NCBI GenBank assembly: GCA_963792385.1
Contig: CAWBVZ010000002.1
Coordinates: 1-64,000, forward strand
Direction: 5' to 3'
DNA: 64,000 nt
Origin: DASSUW01 sp963792385
Lineage (GTDB): Bacteria > Actinomycetota > Thermoleophilia > Solirubrobacterales > Solirubrobacteraceae
Shown here: piece after piece, positions 43,805 through 52,221 of the stretch
Layout of the letters: each line of letters opens with the position of its first letter
Numbering within the stretch: the first letter of the stretch is position 1
Program-made: the position numbers and the translations under genes
Notes under the pieces: model-generated
The model's database searches: none
What the model was told of the DNA's origin: nothing
The model's input: the letters and a program-made list of their open reading frames with translations, nothing else

Positions 43805-44819
43805 ATGAAGAAGTTCCTCAACGACCCGGCGAGCGGTCGTCAGCGAGTCGCTCGCCGGGCTGGCGGCCGCGCACGCCGACCTCCTGCGCTACGACGCCGA
43901 GGCGCAGATCATCGTCCGCGCCGACGCCCCGCGTGCCGGGCAAGGTCGGCCTGGTCTCGGGCGGCGGCTCCGGCCACGAGCCGCTGCACGGCGGCTTCGT
44001 CGGCCTCGGCATGCTCGACGCGGCCTGCCCGGGCGCGGTCTTCACCTCGCCCGTGCCGGACCAGATGCTCGCGGCGACGAAGGCGGTCGACGGCGGCGCG
44101 GGCGTCGTGCACATCGTCAAGAACTACACCGGCGACGTGATGAACTTCAAGCTCGCGGCCGAGGACGCCGCGGACGAGGGCATCGAGGTCGAGTCGGTGC
44201 TGATCGACGACGACGTCGCCGTCCAGGACTCGCTCTACACGGCGGGCCGCCGCGGCGTCGGCGCGACCGTGCTGGCCGAGAAGATCGCCGGCGCGGCGGC
44301 CGAGCGCGGCGACGACCTCGCCGGCGGTCGCCGGCGATCGCGCGGCAGGTCAACGAGCGGGCGCGCTCGTTCGGCGTCGCGCTGTCGTCGTGCACCCCGC
44401 CGGCGGCCGGGCAAGCCGATCTTCGACCTCGCCCGAGGACGAGATGGAGGTCGGCATCGGCATCCACGGCGAGCCGGGCCGGCGGCGCGAGCCGCTCGGC
44501 ACGCGCGCGCGAGATCGCCGACGCTGATGGTCGAGGCCGTCGCTCAGCGACCTCGAGCCCGCCGCCGGGCGCGAAGGTGCTGCCGTTCGTCAACGGCATG
44601 GGCGGCACGCCGCAGCTCGAGCTCTACGTCCTCTACGGCGAGGTCGAGCGACGCGCTGCGCGAGCGCGGGCTCGAGCCGGTCGCGGCGGCCTCGTCGGCA
44701 GCTACATCACGTCGCTCGAGATGGCCGGCGCGTCGCTCACGCTGCTCGAGCTCGACGACGAGCTGACCGCGCTGTGGGATGCTCCCGTGAACACCGCCGC
44801 GCTGCGCTGGGGAGCGTGA
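43805..44819 (+). pseudogene. dhaK: Dihydroxyacetone kinase subunit DhaK, frameshifted
   Basis: The start MKKFLNDPA at 43805 is the family norm; an ATG at 43783 with a better ribosome site may be the true start if one base is extra. The intact central frame shows GKVGLVSGGGSGHEPLHGGFVGLGMLDAACPGAVFTSP (cited in parts) with the substrate-binding histidine in SGHEP, then VVHIVKNYTGDVMNFKLA, SLYTAGRRGVGATVLAEKI, and the end SLEMAGASLTLLELDDELTALW. DhaK binds dihydroxyacetone covalently and receives phosphate via DhaL. At least five indels occur. Confidence 0.82.
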
Positions 44820-44823
44820 GCCG

Positions 44824-45490
44824 ATGATCACCGGACCGACCGTGGACGCCGCCACACCGTCACGAACTGGATGCGCGAGGCCGCCGCGGCCGTCAGCGGC
44901 CGAGCGCGACTACCTGACCCAGCTCGACGCCGCGATCGGCGACGGCGATCACGGCATCAACATGACGCGCGGCTTCGACGCGGTGATCAAGGCGCTGGCC
45001 GGGCAGGACGACGCCAGCCGCCCGGCAGGCTGCTGATCGCTCGCCGGCAAGACGCTGGTCTCGACGGTCGGCGGCGCGAGCGGCCCGCTCTGGGGCACGG
45101 CGCTGCGCCGCGCCGGCCGCGCGCTCGGCGACGGCCGGCGAGCTCGACGGCGCGGACGCTCGGTCGCCGCGCTCGACGCGGCGCTCGCCGGCGTCGTCGA
45201 GCTCGGGCGCCGCCGAGCCGGGCGACAAGACGATGGTCGACGCCCTCGCGCCGGCCGTCGAGGCGCTGCGCGCGCGGTCGAGGCCGAGCGGCGACGCTCG
45301 CCGCGGCGCTCGCCGGAGCGGCCGCGAGGCGGCCGAGGAGGGCATGCGCGGCGACGGTGCCGATGCAGGCCCGCAAGGGCCGCGCGTCGTACCTCGGCGA
45401 GCGCTCGGTCGGCCACCAGGACCCGGGCGCGACCTCGACCGCCCTGATCATCGCGCGCCCTCGGAGCGGGCCGTCGGCCGCCGAGGCTGA
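44824..45490 (+). pseudogene. dhaL: Dihydroxyacetone kinase subunit DhaL, frameshifted
   Basis: The ATG at 44824 follows dhaK by 4 nt. Reconstructed text: NWMREAAAAV, YLTQLDAAIGDGDHGINMTRGF (the ADP/magnesium loop with its aspartates), TVGGASGPLWGTALRRAGRAL, EPGDKTMVDALAPAVEALRA, and MQARKGRASYLGERSVGHQDPGATS near the end. DhaL carries the ADP that is phosphorylated by DhaM and passes the phosphate to dihydroxyacetone in DhaK. Four or more indels interrupt the frame. The pair dhaK-dhaL defines the PTS-dependent type. Confidence 0.82.
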
Positions 45491-47228
45491 TGGCGCGAGC
45501 ACGCTGCTCGACGGGCCTGCCCGCCGTCGCCGGGCGCCGCCGTCGGCCGCGCGCGCGTCCTCGACGCCGCGCGCGCGAGCGCCGCCGACGCCGGTGCCGG
45601 CGCCGACCGCGCCGGACGAGCTCGAGCGCGCGCGCGCGCGGCGCTCGAGCGGCGGCCGGCGCCGAGCTCGAGCGCGCTGGCCGCGCGGCTGCGCGCCGAC
45701 GGCCGCGACGACGAGGCCGAGATCGTCGAGACCGGCGCGCTGATGGCCGCGCGACCCGGCGCTCGCAGCGACGCCGTCGCAGCGCGCGCGTCGGCCGCGG
45801 CGGCCTCGCCGCGGCGGCCGCCGTCGCTCGACGGCCGCGGCGGCGCACGCCGACGCGCTCGCCGCGCTCGCGCGACCCGACGCTCGCCGCGCGCGCCGCC
45901 GACGTGCGCAGCGATCGGCCGCCGGCCGCGCGCCTGGCGGACGGCGCCGGCGCGGCGCGCGCCGCGCTCGAGCCGGCCGGCGCCGCGATCCTGGTCGCCG
46001 AGGACCTCGGGCCGGCCGAGGTCGCCGAGCTCGACGCGGCGCGTCGTCGGCGATCGCGCTCGCGGCCGGCGCGGCGACCGGCGCACGCGGCGATCGTGGC
46101 GCGCATCGCTCGGGCATCCCGATGGTCGTCGGGCTCGGCGCCGCGCTGCTCGAGCGCCGCGACGGGCGACGCCGCTCGTGGTCGACGGCGACGCCGGCGC
46201 GGCCGTGCTCCTGTCGCCGGCGCCCGACGGCTCGCGGCGCGCGCACGCCGGCGCGCGCGCCGGCAGACCGCCGAGCGCGCCGCGCGATCGCCGGCCGCGC
46301 GGCCTGCCCGCCGGTCACGCCCGACGGCCGCGCGCGTGCGCGTGCTGGCCAACGCCGGCACGCGCGCCGAGGTGCGACGCCGGCGCTGCGAGGCCGGGCG
46401 CCGAGGGCGTCGGCCTGCTGCGCACGGAGCTCGCCTTCCTCGACGCGCCGCGCGTGGCCGACCGAGGCAGAGCACCGCGCGCGCTGCTCGCGCCGCTGCT
46501 CGCGCCGCTCGCGCGGCCGCATCGCGACCGTGCGCGTGCTCGACTTCGGCGGCGACAAGACGCCGCCGTTCCTCGCCGGGATCGCGCGAGCGCGGGCTCG
46601 CGCTGCTGCTCGCTCACTCCCGACGCGCTCGCGGCTCAGCTGCGCGCGATCCTCGCGCCGGCGCCGGCGACGCGAGCTGCGCATCCTGCTCCCGATGGTC
46701 GAGCGGCCGGCAGTCGACGGTCGCGCGCGCGGCCGCTGCTCGCGCCGCGATCGCGGCCGGCGCCGCGCGCCGCAGCTCGGCGCGATGATCGAGACGCCGC
46801 GCGGCCGTGCGACGCGCCGCGCGCGATCGCCGCCGCGGCCGACTTCCTCAGCGATCGGGACGAACGACCTCGACCGCACGTCGGCGCTCGGCGCGGACCG
46901 CTTCGCGCCGCCGGCGCGCGCGCACGCGCACGACCCGCGCGTCGCTGCGCGCGATCGCGCGCCGTGCGTCGCAGGCGGCGCACGCGGCGCGGGATCCCGG
47001 TCGAGGTCTGCGGCGAGGCCGCCGTCGGACCCCGATCGCGCTGCCGCTGCTGGTCGGCCTCGGCGTCGACGAGCTCAGCGTCGGGCGCCGCCCGGGTCGG
47101 GCACGGTCGCGCGCGTGGATCCGCGCGCTGCTCGACGCGAGCGCGGCCGCGAGCGCCGGCCCGCGCGCGCTGGCGCCGCTGCGCCGGTCGAGGCGCCGCC
47201 GCCGCGTCGCGCGCGCTGGCTCACGTGA
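45490..47228 (+). pseudogene. ptsI: PTS enzyme I (phosphoenolpyruvate-protein phosphotransferase), frameshifted
   Basis: Stitched through many frames: ELERARAALERAAAELERL, ILVAEDLGPAEVAELD, the phospho-histidine region AAGAATAHAAIVARSLGIPMVVGLG, VRVLANAGTRAEV, GAEGVGLLRTELAFLDAP, IATVRVLDFGGDKTPPFL, LRILLPMVERPA, GAMIETP, and IPVEVCGEAASDPIALPLLVGLGVDELSVG. All are enzyme I landmarks. It transfers phosphate from phosphoenolpyruvate to HPr. The DNA is extremely GC-rich with many GCGC runs, and more than ten indels are present. Its stop (TGA 47226-47228) overlaps the stop of the convergent dhaM gene. Confidence 0.75.
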
Positions 47229-47874
47229 GGGCGGCGACGCAGCCGGCGAGCGCCTCGAGCGGCCGCGGCGGCGTCGTCGCCGCCGGCCCGGCAGCCGTAG
47301 CGTCGGTGCCGCCCGTGGCGCCGAGCGCGAGCACCGACGAGCAGGCTCTTCGCGTCGGCCTCGCGGTCGTCCGCGCGCGACGCGTGATGCTCGGCGCCGA
47401 AGCCGCATCGCCGCGCGCACGAAGTGCGCCGGCCGGGCGCGCGTGCAGGTCGACGTCCGCGGGCAGCGTCGACGAGCGGTCTCAGAGCTTGCGGACACCG
47501 CGCGCCTCCTCCGCCGCCTCGACGACGCCGTCGCAGCGGCGCTGCCCGGCCGACGCGGTCGACGGCCGCCGCGACCGCGCCCTCGACGAGCGGGGCGTCG
47601 ACCAGCCGGACGTGGCCGTTCGCCGGCTCGTCGAGCACGTGCGCGCACGGTCAGGACCGCGCTGCCGAGGTCGCCGAGCACGACCACGCCGTCGCCGCGG
47701 TCGGCGCGCCGCGATCGCGGTCGCGGACGCGGTCGCCGTCGGTGCCGAGCGCCCCGTCCGGGCCGCCGCCGGCGCGCTCGATCCGCACGTCCGGCCCGGC
47801 CATCTGGCCGGCCAGCTCGGCGAGGCCCGTCGGCGAGCTGCGGCGCTGTGCGAGACGAAGACGATCCCGACCAC
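47221..47874 (-). pseudogene. dhaM: DhaM-HPr fusion, frameshifted
   Basis: The GTG at 47874 has a GGAAGGAG ribosome site. The first frame reads MVGIVFVSHSAA with the active histidine in VSHS, typical of the EIIA-mannose-type domain of DhaM; later frames give GDGVVVLGDLGSAVLTVR and NGHVRLVDAPLVEGAVAAAV. A linker (EEARGVRKL) leads to an HPr domain with DLHARPAHFVRAA, the phospho-histidine site in LHARPA. The protein would take phosphate from enzyme I through its own HPr part and charge DhaL-ADP. It is encoded opposite to the enzyme I gene and divergent from the iclR-type gene. Confidence 0.75.
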
Positions 47875-47903
47875 GCTGCGCTCCTTCCGTCCGGCATTCG
47901 CGG

Positions 47904-47942
47904 TAGTCTACATTATCGAAGCCGATTCGACAATGCCGAATC
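47904..47942. promoter_or_regulatory. Tandem IclR-type operators between dhaM and iclR-type gene
   Basis: The site 47924-47942 (GATTCGACA, A, TGCCGAATC) matches the glpF palindrome with one arm mismatch. A weaker copy at 47904-47922 shares about 14 of 19 positions and the central ACATT and TCGAA. The two are one 20-nt period apart, placed 30-68 nt from the dhaM start, and just upstream of the regulator gene. This fits control of both divergent genes by the regulator itself. Confidence 0.7.
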
Positions 47943-47949
47943 GCTAGCG

Positions 47950-48739
47950 AGCGTCCAGCCGGCGCGGGACGATCCAGTCCGTCGATCGCGCCGCGCGCAT
48001 CCTCAAGGCGCTCGCGCAGCGGCCCGCGCCGGCTCGGCGTCAGCGAGCTCGCCGACCGGCTCGGCCTCGCCGCGCCCGACGGTCCACGGGCTGCTGCAGA
48101 CGCTGCAGGCCCACGGCTTCGTCGAGCAGGACCGCGACTCCGACAAGTACCAGCTCGGCGCCGGGCTGCTGCACCTCGGCAACTCCTACCTCGACCTCAA
48201 CGAGCTGCGCGGCCGCTCGCTCGTGCACGCCGAGCGGCTGGCCGACGCGCACGCGGCGAGGCGGTGCGCGTCGGCGTGCATGCACGGCGCCGCGCGTGGT
48301 CGTCGTCCACCACGTCTTCCGCCCGGACGCCACCTTCCAGATCCTCGAGGTCGGCGCGGAGCTGCCCGTCGCACGCGAGCGCGCTCGGCAAGGCGATCCT
48401 CGCCTACGCGCCGGACGAGCTGTCGTCGACGACCTGATCGCCGAGCCGCTGCCGAAGCTGACCGGCCGCACGCTGACGGCCCGCCGGCGCTGCGCGCCGA
48501 GCTCAAGGCCGTGCGCGAGCGCGGCTTCGCGCGCGAGCGCGACGAGGCGGTGCTCGGCGAGTCGAGCGTCGCGGCGCCGATCTTCGACCACGCCGGGGCA
48601 CGCCGTCGGCGCGATCGGCGTCGTCGGCGACACGCCGCGACTCCTGCCGCGCGGCCCGGCCAAGCGCGCCGTCGCCGCGGTGACCGAGGCGGCGCGCGCG
48701 ATCTCGCGCGAGCTCGGGGCGTGGCGGCGAGGCGGATGA
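47950..48739 (+). pseudogene. IclR-family regulator of the dihydroxyacetone genes, frameshifted
   Basis: Pieces in order: TIQSVDRAARILKAL and GVSELADRLGL with PTVHGLLQTLQAHGFVEQD (winged helix-turn-helix), then DKYQLGAGLLHLGNSYLDLNELRG, VVVHHVFRPDATFQILEVGAELP, and RGFARERDEAVLGESSVAAPIFDHAG of the IclR ligand domain. The start codon is lost among indels near 47950. The stop TGA overlaps the murC ATG (ATGA at 48736-48739). The position between matched operators indicates that it represses or activates glpF-dhaKL-ptsI and dhaM, probably in response to a glycerol or dihydroxyacetone metabolite. Confidence 0.78.
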
Positions 48740-50062
48740 GCGGACTCCACCCCATGGGCCGGCCGGCGGCTGCACTTCGTCGGCATCGGCGGCGCCGGGA
48801 TGAGCGGCCTCGCCGTGGTCGCACGCGCACTCGGCGCCGAAGTGACTGGCTCCGACCGGGCGCCGGACTCGCCGTACCTGCGGTCGGCCGGGATCGTGGC
48901 GGCGGCCGGGCACGATGCCGCGCACGTCCCCGAGGGCGCCGAGGTCGTCGTCTCGAGCGCGATCCCGCTGGACAACCCGGAGCGCGTGGCGGCGCGCGAG
49001 CGCGGCCTGCGTGAGCTGCACCGCGCCGACCTGCTCGGCGAGATCACGCGCCTGCGGCCGGCGATCGCCGTGACGGGGACACACGGCAAGACAACGACCT
49101 CGAGCATGGTCGTGCACGCGCTGCGCGGCTGCGGCCTCGATCCCGGCTACCTGGTCGGCGGCGAGGTCCGCTCGACCGGCGCCAATGCAGGCTGGGGGGC
49201 GGGGGAGTGGCTCGTCGTCGAAGCCGACGAGTCGGACCGCTCGCTGCTCAAGCTCGCGCCGCGGGTCGCCGTGCTCACGAACGCCGAGCTCGACCATCAC
49301 GCGACGTACGCGTCCCAGCGCGACGTCGACGACACGTTCCGCGCTTTCCTCGACATGGCCGACGAGGTCGTGCTCGGCGACGAGCCGGACCTCGAGCGCT
49401 TCCCCGGCACCGTGGCGCGGCCGGAGCACGTCGAGCTCGAGCCCGGCGGCTCGCGCTTCAGCTTCGCCGGCGTGCCCGTGACGCTGCCGGTCCCAGGCGT
49501 CCACAACGCCCGCAACGCCGCGACCGCGCTCGCCGCCTGCGCGCTCGCCGGTGCCGACCCCGCGCTCGCCGCCGCCGCGCTCGCCGACTTCAGCGGCGCC
49601 GGCCGGCGGTTCGAGCGGGTCGGGACCACGCCCAGCGGCGCCGAGGTGGTCGACGACTACGCGCACCACCCGACCGAGGTCCGCGCCACGATCGCCGCCG
49701 CCCGTACGCTCGAGCCGCGCCGCGTGGTCGCCGTCTTCCAGCCGCACCTGTTCTCGCGCACGCAACACCAGTTCCGCGAGTTCGGCGCCGCGCTCGCGCT
49801 CGCCGACCTCGCCGTCGTGCTCGACGTCTACCCGGCGCGCGAGCGCGCCGAGGACTTCCCGGGCGTGACCGGGCGGCTGGTGGCCGCGGCGACCGCCGAC
49901 AGCTCCGGCGGGCGGCGGGTGGCGTGGCTGCCGGGCTTCGACGGGGCCGAGCGGTTCCTGCGCGCGGAGCTGCGCGAGGGCGACTTGCTACTGACGCTCG
50001 GGGCGGGGAACGTCGACGCGCTCGGCCGCCGGCTGGTGCGGTCGCCAACACCCGGGGTCTGA
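48736..50062 (+). CDS. murC: UDP-MurNAc-L-alanine ligase, 1-nt error near start
   Basis: The long frame begins upstream of 48800 without a start codon. Dropping one C from the CCCC at about 48751-48754 joins it to the ATG at 48736 and yields MSGLHPWAGRRLHFVGIGG, the normal MurC opening. Then GAGMSGLAVVARALGAEVTGSD, the ATP loop VTGTHGKTTTSSMV, VVEADESDRSLLKL, TNAELDHHATY, DDYAHHPTEVRATIAAAR and VFQPHLFSRTQHQF follow. It adds L-alanine to UDP-MurNAc. The last codons lie inside a GGGGTCTGACCCC palindrome. murB, usually next to murC, is absent. Confidence 0.92.
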
Positions 50063-50109
50063 CCCCGAGTCACGGGCGGTTGGTCGTTCCCGGGCAGGGG
50101 TCTGACCCC
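50054..50109. repeat. Two copies of a 13-bp palindrome between murC and ftsQ
   Basis: GGGGTCTGACCCC occurs at 50054-50066, overlapping the murC stop codon, and again at 50097-50109, 43 nt on. The copies are identical and each is a perfect palindrome with a 1-nt centre. Similar GGGGTC-GACCCC units are familiar as dispersed intergenic repeats in many genomes. They may limit read-through or be relics of a REP-type element. Confidence 0.7.
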
Positions 50110-50129
50110 CGAGGTCGAACGGGCGGGGA

Positions 50130-50888
50130 GTGCTCCTGCGCCGTCCGTTCGTGCGCGGCTTCGCCGCCGTCATCCTGCTCGCCGTCCTGCTCGGGCTCGG
50201 TTGGCTGTGGGCACGCGACTCCCAGTTCGCGCGCGTGACGAACGTGCGGGTGACCGGCGCCACGACCAGCGAGGAGGCGAGCATCCGTGCGGCGCTCGAG
50301 GGAGCGGCGCGCGAGATGAGCACGCTGCACGTCCGCCGCGACGTCCTCGACGACGCGGTCTCCTCCTACCCGTCGGTCGCCGGGCTGCGGGTGCAGGCCG
50401 ACTTCCCGCACGACCTCGCGATCGAGGTGCGCGAGCACCGGCCAGTGGCCGCGCTCGACATCCATGGGCGCCGGGTGCCGGTGTCCGGTGGCGGGGTCGT
50501 CCTCACCGGCGTCGAGGCCGACCGCGGGCTGCCCTCGATCCGCCGCGACGACTCGCCCACCGATGGGCGCGTGGAGGACCTGCGCACGCGCACCGCGGTC
50601 GCGGTCGCGGCTGCCGCACCCGCCGAGCTGCTCGCACGCAGTGACCGGTTGTGGTGGGGGCCGAAGGGACTGATGGCGGACCTGCGCGACGGGCCGCCCC
50701 TGGTGTTCGGCAGCGCCGACGACGCGGCCGTCAAGTGGGCCGCGGCCGCGCGCGTGCTGGCCGAGGCGAGCGCGGCCGGTGCCACCTATCTCGACCTCCG
50801 CGTGCCTGGTCGTGTAGCCGCCGGCGGCATCGGTCCGGTGCCTCAGGAACCGCCCCCGGATGACCCTGCGAACATCCCTCAACCTTAG
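50130..50888 (+). CDS. ftsQ: Cell division protein FtsQ
   Basis: 252 residues from a GTG at 50130 with GGCGGGGA upstream. A short cytoplasmic part and one membrane segment (AAVILLAVLLGLGWLWA, about 13-29) precede a POTRA domain (FARVTNVRVTGATTSEEASIRAAL) and the FtsQ beta domain (SYPSVAGLRVQADFPHDLAIEVREHRPVAAL). FtsQ links FtsL-type proteins to the septal synthases. The C-terminal tail is proline-rich (PVPQEPPPDDPANIPQP). Its place between murC and ftsZ is standard; no ftsA gene is present between ftsQ and ftsZ. Confidence 0.9.
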   Translation: MLLRRPFVRGFAAVILLAVLLGLGWLWARDSQFARVTNVRVTGATTSEEASIRAALEGAAREMSTLHVRRDVLDDAVSSYPSVAGLRVQADFPHDLAIEVREHRPVAALDIHGRRVPVSGGGVVLTGVEADRGLPSIRRDDSPTDGRVEDLRTRTAVAVAAAAPAELLARSDRLWWGPKGLMADLRDGPPLVFGSADDAAVKWAAAARVLAEASAAGATYLDLRVPGRVAAGGIGPVPQEPPPDDPANIPQP

Positions 50889-50965
50889 GGTGAGAATAGG
50901 CCTACCCTCGACTACGGATTGAGACTTTGGCGTTCTGCAACGGATGTTGCTGAGGTTCGCTCACG

Positions 50966-50995
50966 TTGACATCGGGAACGAAACGCCCGTAACGT
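50966..50995 (+). promoter_or_regulatory. Candidate ftsZ promoter
   Basis: TTGACA (50966-50971), 18 nt, TAACGT (50990-50995) lie 70 nt before the ftsZ ATG. A second -10-like TATAAG is near 51038 without a good -35. The 176-nt gap upstream of ftsZ suggests it has its own promoter in addition to dcw read-through. The ribosome site is weak (GGACGGAAACTT). Confidence 0.5.
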
Positions 50996-51064
50996 GCCAC
51001 AATCCGCGCCCTGAACGAGCGCCCAAAAACGCTCGACTATAAGTAGAGGTCCGGACGGAAACTT

Positions 51065-52138
51065 ATGGAAGCTGGCTCTTATCTCGCAGTGATCAAGGTC
51101 GTCGGTGTCGGCGGCGGTGGAACCAATGCCGTGAACCGGATGATCGACGCCGGTCTCTCCGGCGTCGAGTTCATCGCGGCGAACACCGACAACCAGGCGC
51201 TCCAGATGACGGACGCCGACATCAAGCTGAACATCGGCCACCAGCTCACCAAGGGGCTGGGCGCCGGTGCCAACCCGCAGATCGGGCAGGGCGCGGCCGC
51301 CGAGTCGCGCGATGACATCAAGGAGGCGCTCAAGGGCGCTGACATGGTGTTCGTCACCGCCGGCGAGGGCGGCGGCACCGGTACGGGTGCCGCCCCGGTG
51401 ATCGCCGAGATCGCCAAGAACGAGATCGGTGCGCTGACCGTCGGCGTCGTGACCCGCCCGTTCGAGTTCGAGGGCGCGCAGCGCGCGCGCCAGGCGCAGG
51501 AGGGCATCGACCGCCTCCGCGAGATGGTCGACACCCTGATCGTGATCCCGAACGAGCGGCTGCTCTCGATCGTCGAGCGCCGCACGAGCATCCTCGACGC
51601 GTTCCGCGAGGCCGACAACGTGCTGCGCCAGGGCGTCCAGGGCATCACCGACCTGATCACGATCCCCGGCCTGATCAACCTCGACTTCGCCGACGTGCGC
51701 ACGATCATGCAGGACGCCGGCTCGGCGCTGATGGGGATCGGGCAGGCGACCGGCGAGTCGCGCGCGGCCGAGGCGGCGAAGGCGGCCGTGTCGTCGCCGC
51801 TGCTGGAGGAGTCCGTCGAGGGTGCCAGCGGCATCCTGCTGAACATCACCGGCGGCAAGGATCTCGGCCTGTTCGAGGTCAACGAGGCGGCCGAGATCAT
51901 CCACTCTGCGGCCGACTCGAACGCGAACATCATCTTCGGCGCGGTGATCGACGACGCGATGAACGACGACATCCGCGTGACGGTGATCGCGACCGGGTTC
52001 GACCGTGGCGGCGTGCGCGCCGCCCGCGAGCAGCGCGAGCGCGGCCCGCGTGACCGCGGTCCGCGGATCGACGACCGCCAGCGCTCGTCGCTCGAGATCC
52101 GCGACGACGACCTCGATATCCCGCCCTTCCTGCGCTAG
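51065..52138 (+). CDS. ftsZ: Cell division GTPase FtsZ
   Basis: 357 residues. The tubulin-like GTPase that forms the division ring. GTP-binding motifs are intact: VGVGGGGTNAVNRMI, AANTDNQAL, the signature GEGGGTGTGAAPVIAEIA, VIPNERLL and the T7-loop NLDFADVRTIMQDAG. After the core (about residue 315) there is a short arginine-rich linker and the conserved C-terminal peptide DDDLDIPPFLR, which in other species binds partner proteins such as SepF. The absence of ftsA nearby fits SepF-type membrane attachment, as known in actinobacteria. A hairpin terminator follows. Confidence 0.97.
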   Translation: MEAGSYLAVIKVVGVGGGGTNAVNRMIDAGLSGVEFIAANTDNQALQMTDADIKLNIGHQLTKGLGAGANPQIGQGAAAESRDDIKEALKGADMVFVTAGEGGGTGTGAAPVIAEIAKNEIGALTVGVVTRPFEFEGAQRARQAQEGIDRLREMVDTLIVIPNERLLSIVERRTSILDAFREADNVLRQGVQGITDLITIPGLINLDFADVRTIMQDAGSALMGIGQATGESRAAEAAKAAVSSPLLEESVEGASGILLNITGGKDLGLFEVNEAAEIIHSAADSNANIIFGAVIDDAMNDDIRVTVIATGFDRGGVRAAREQRERGPRDRGPRIDDRQRSSLEIRDDDLDIPPFLR

Positions 52139-52153
52139 TACAGATAGTGGGCC

Positions 52154-52182
52154 GTAATTCGTCGCTGCGAGCGGCGAATTAC
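52154..52182 (+). terminator. Terminator hairpin after ftsZ
   Basis: GTAATTCGTCGCT (52154-52166) pairs with 52170-52182 over a 3-nt loop, with one wobble pair. It starts 16 nt after the ftsZ stop and closes the dcw cluster. A CTCCTC stretch follows rather than a U tract. Confidence 0.75.
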
Positions 52183-52221
52183 TCCTCACGGGCGCGGCGG
52201 AAAGCGCCGATATAGGTCCCG

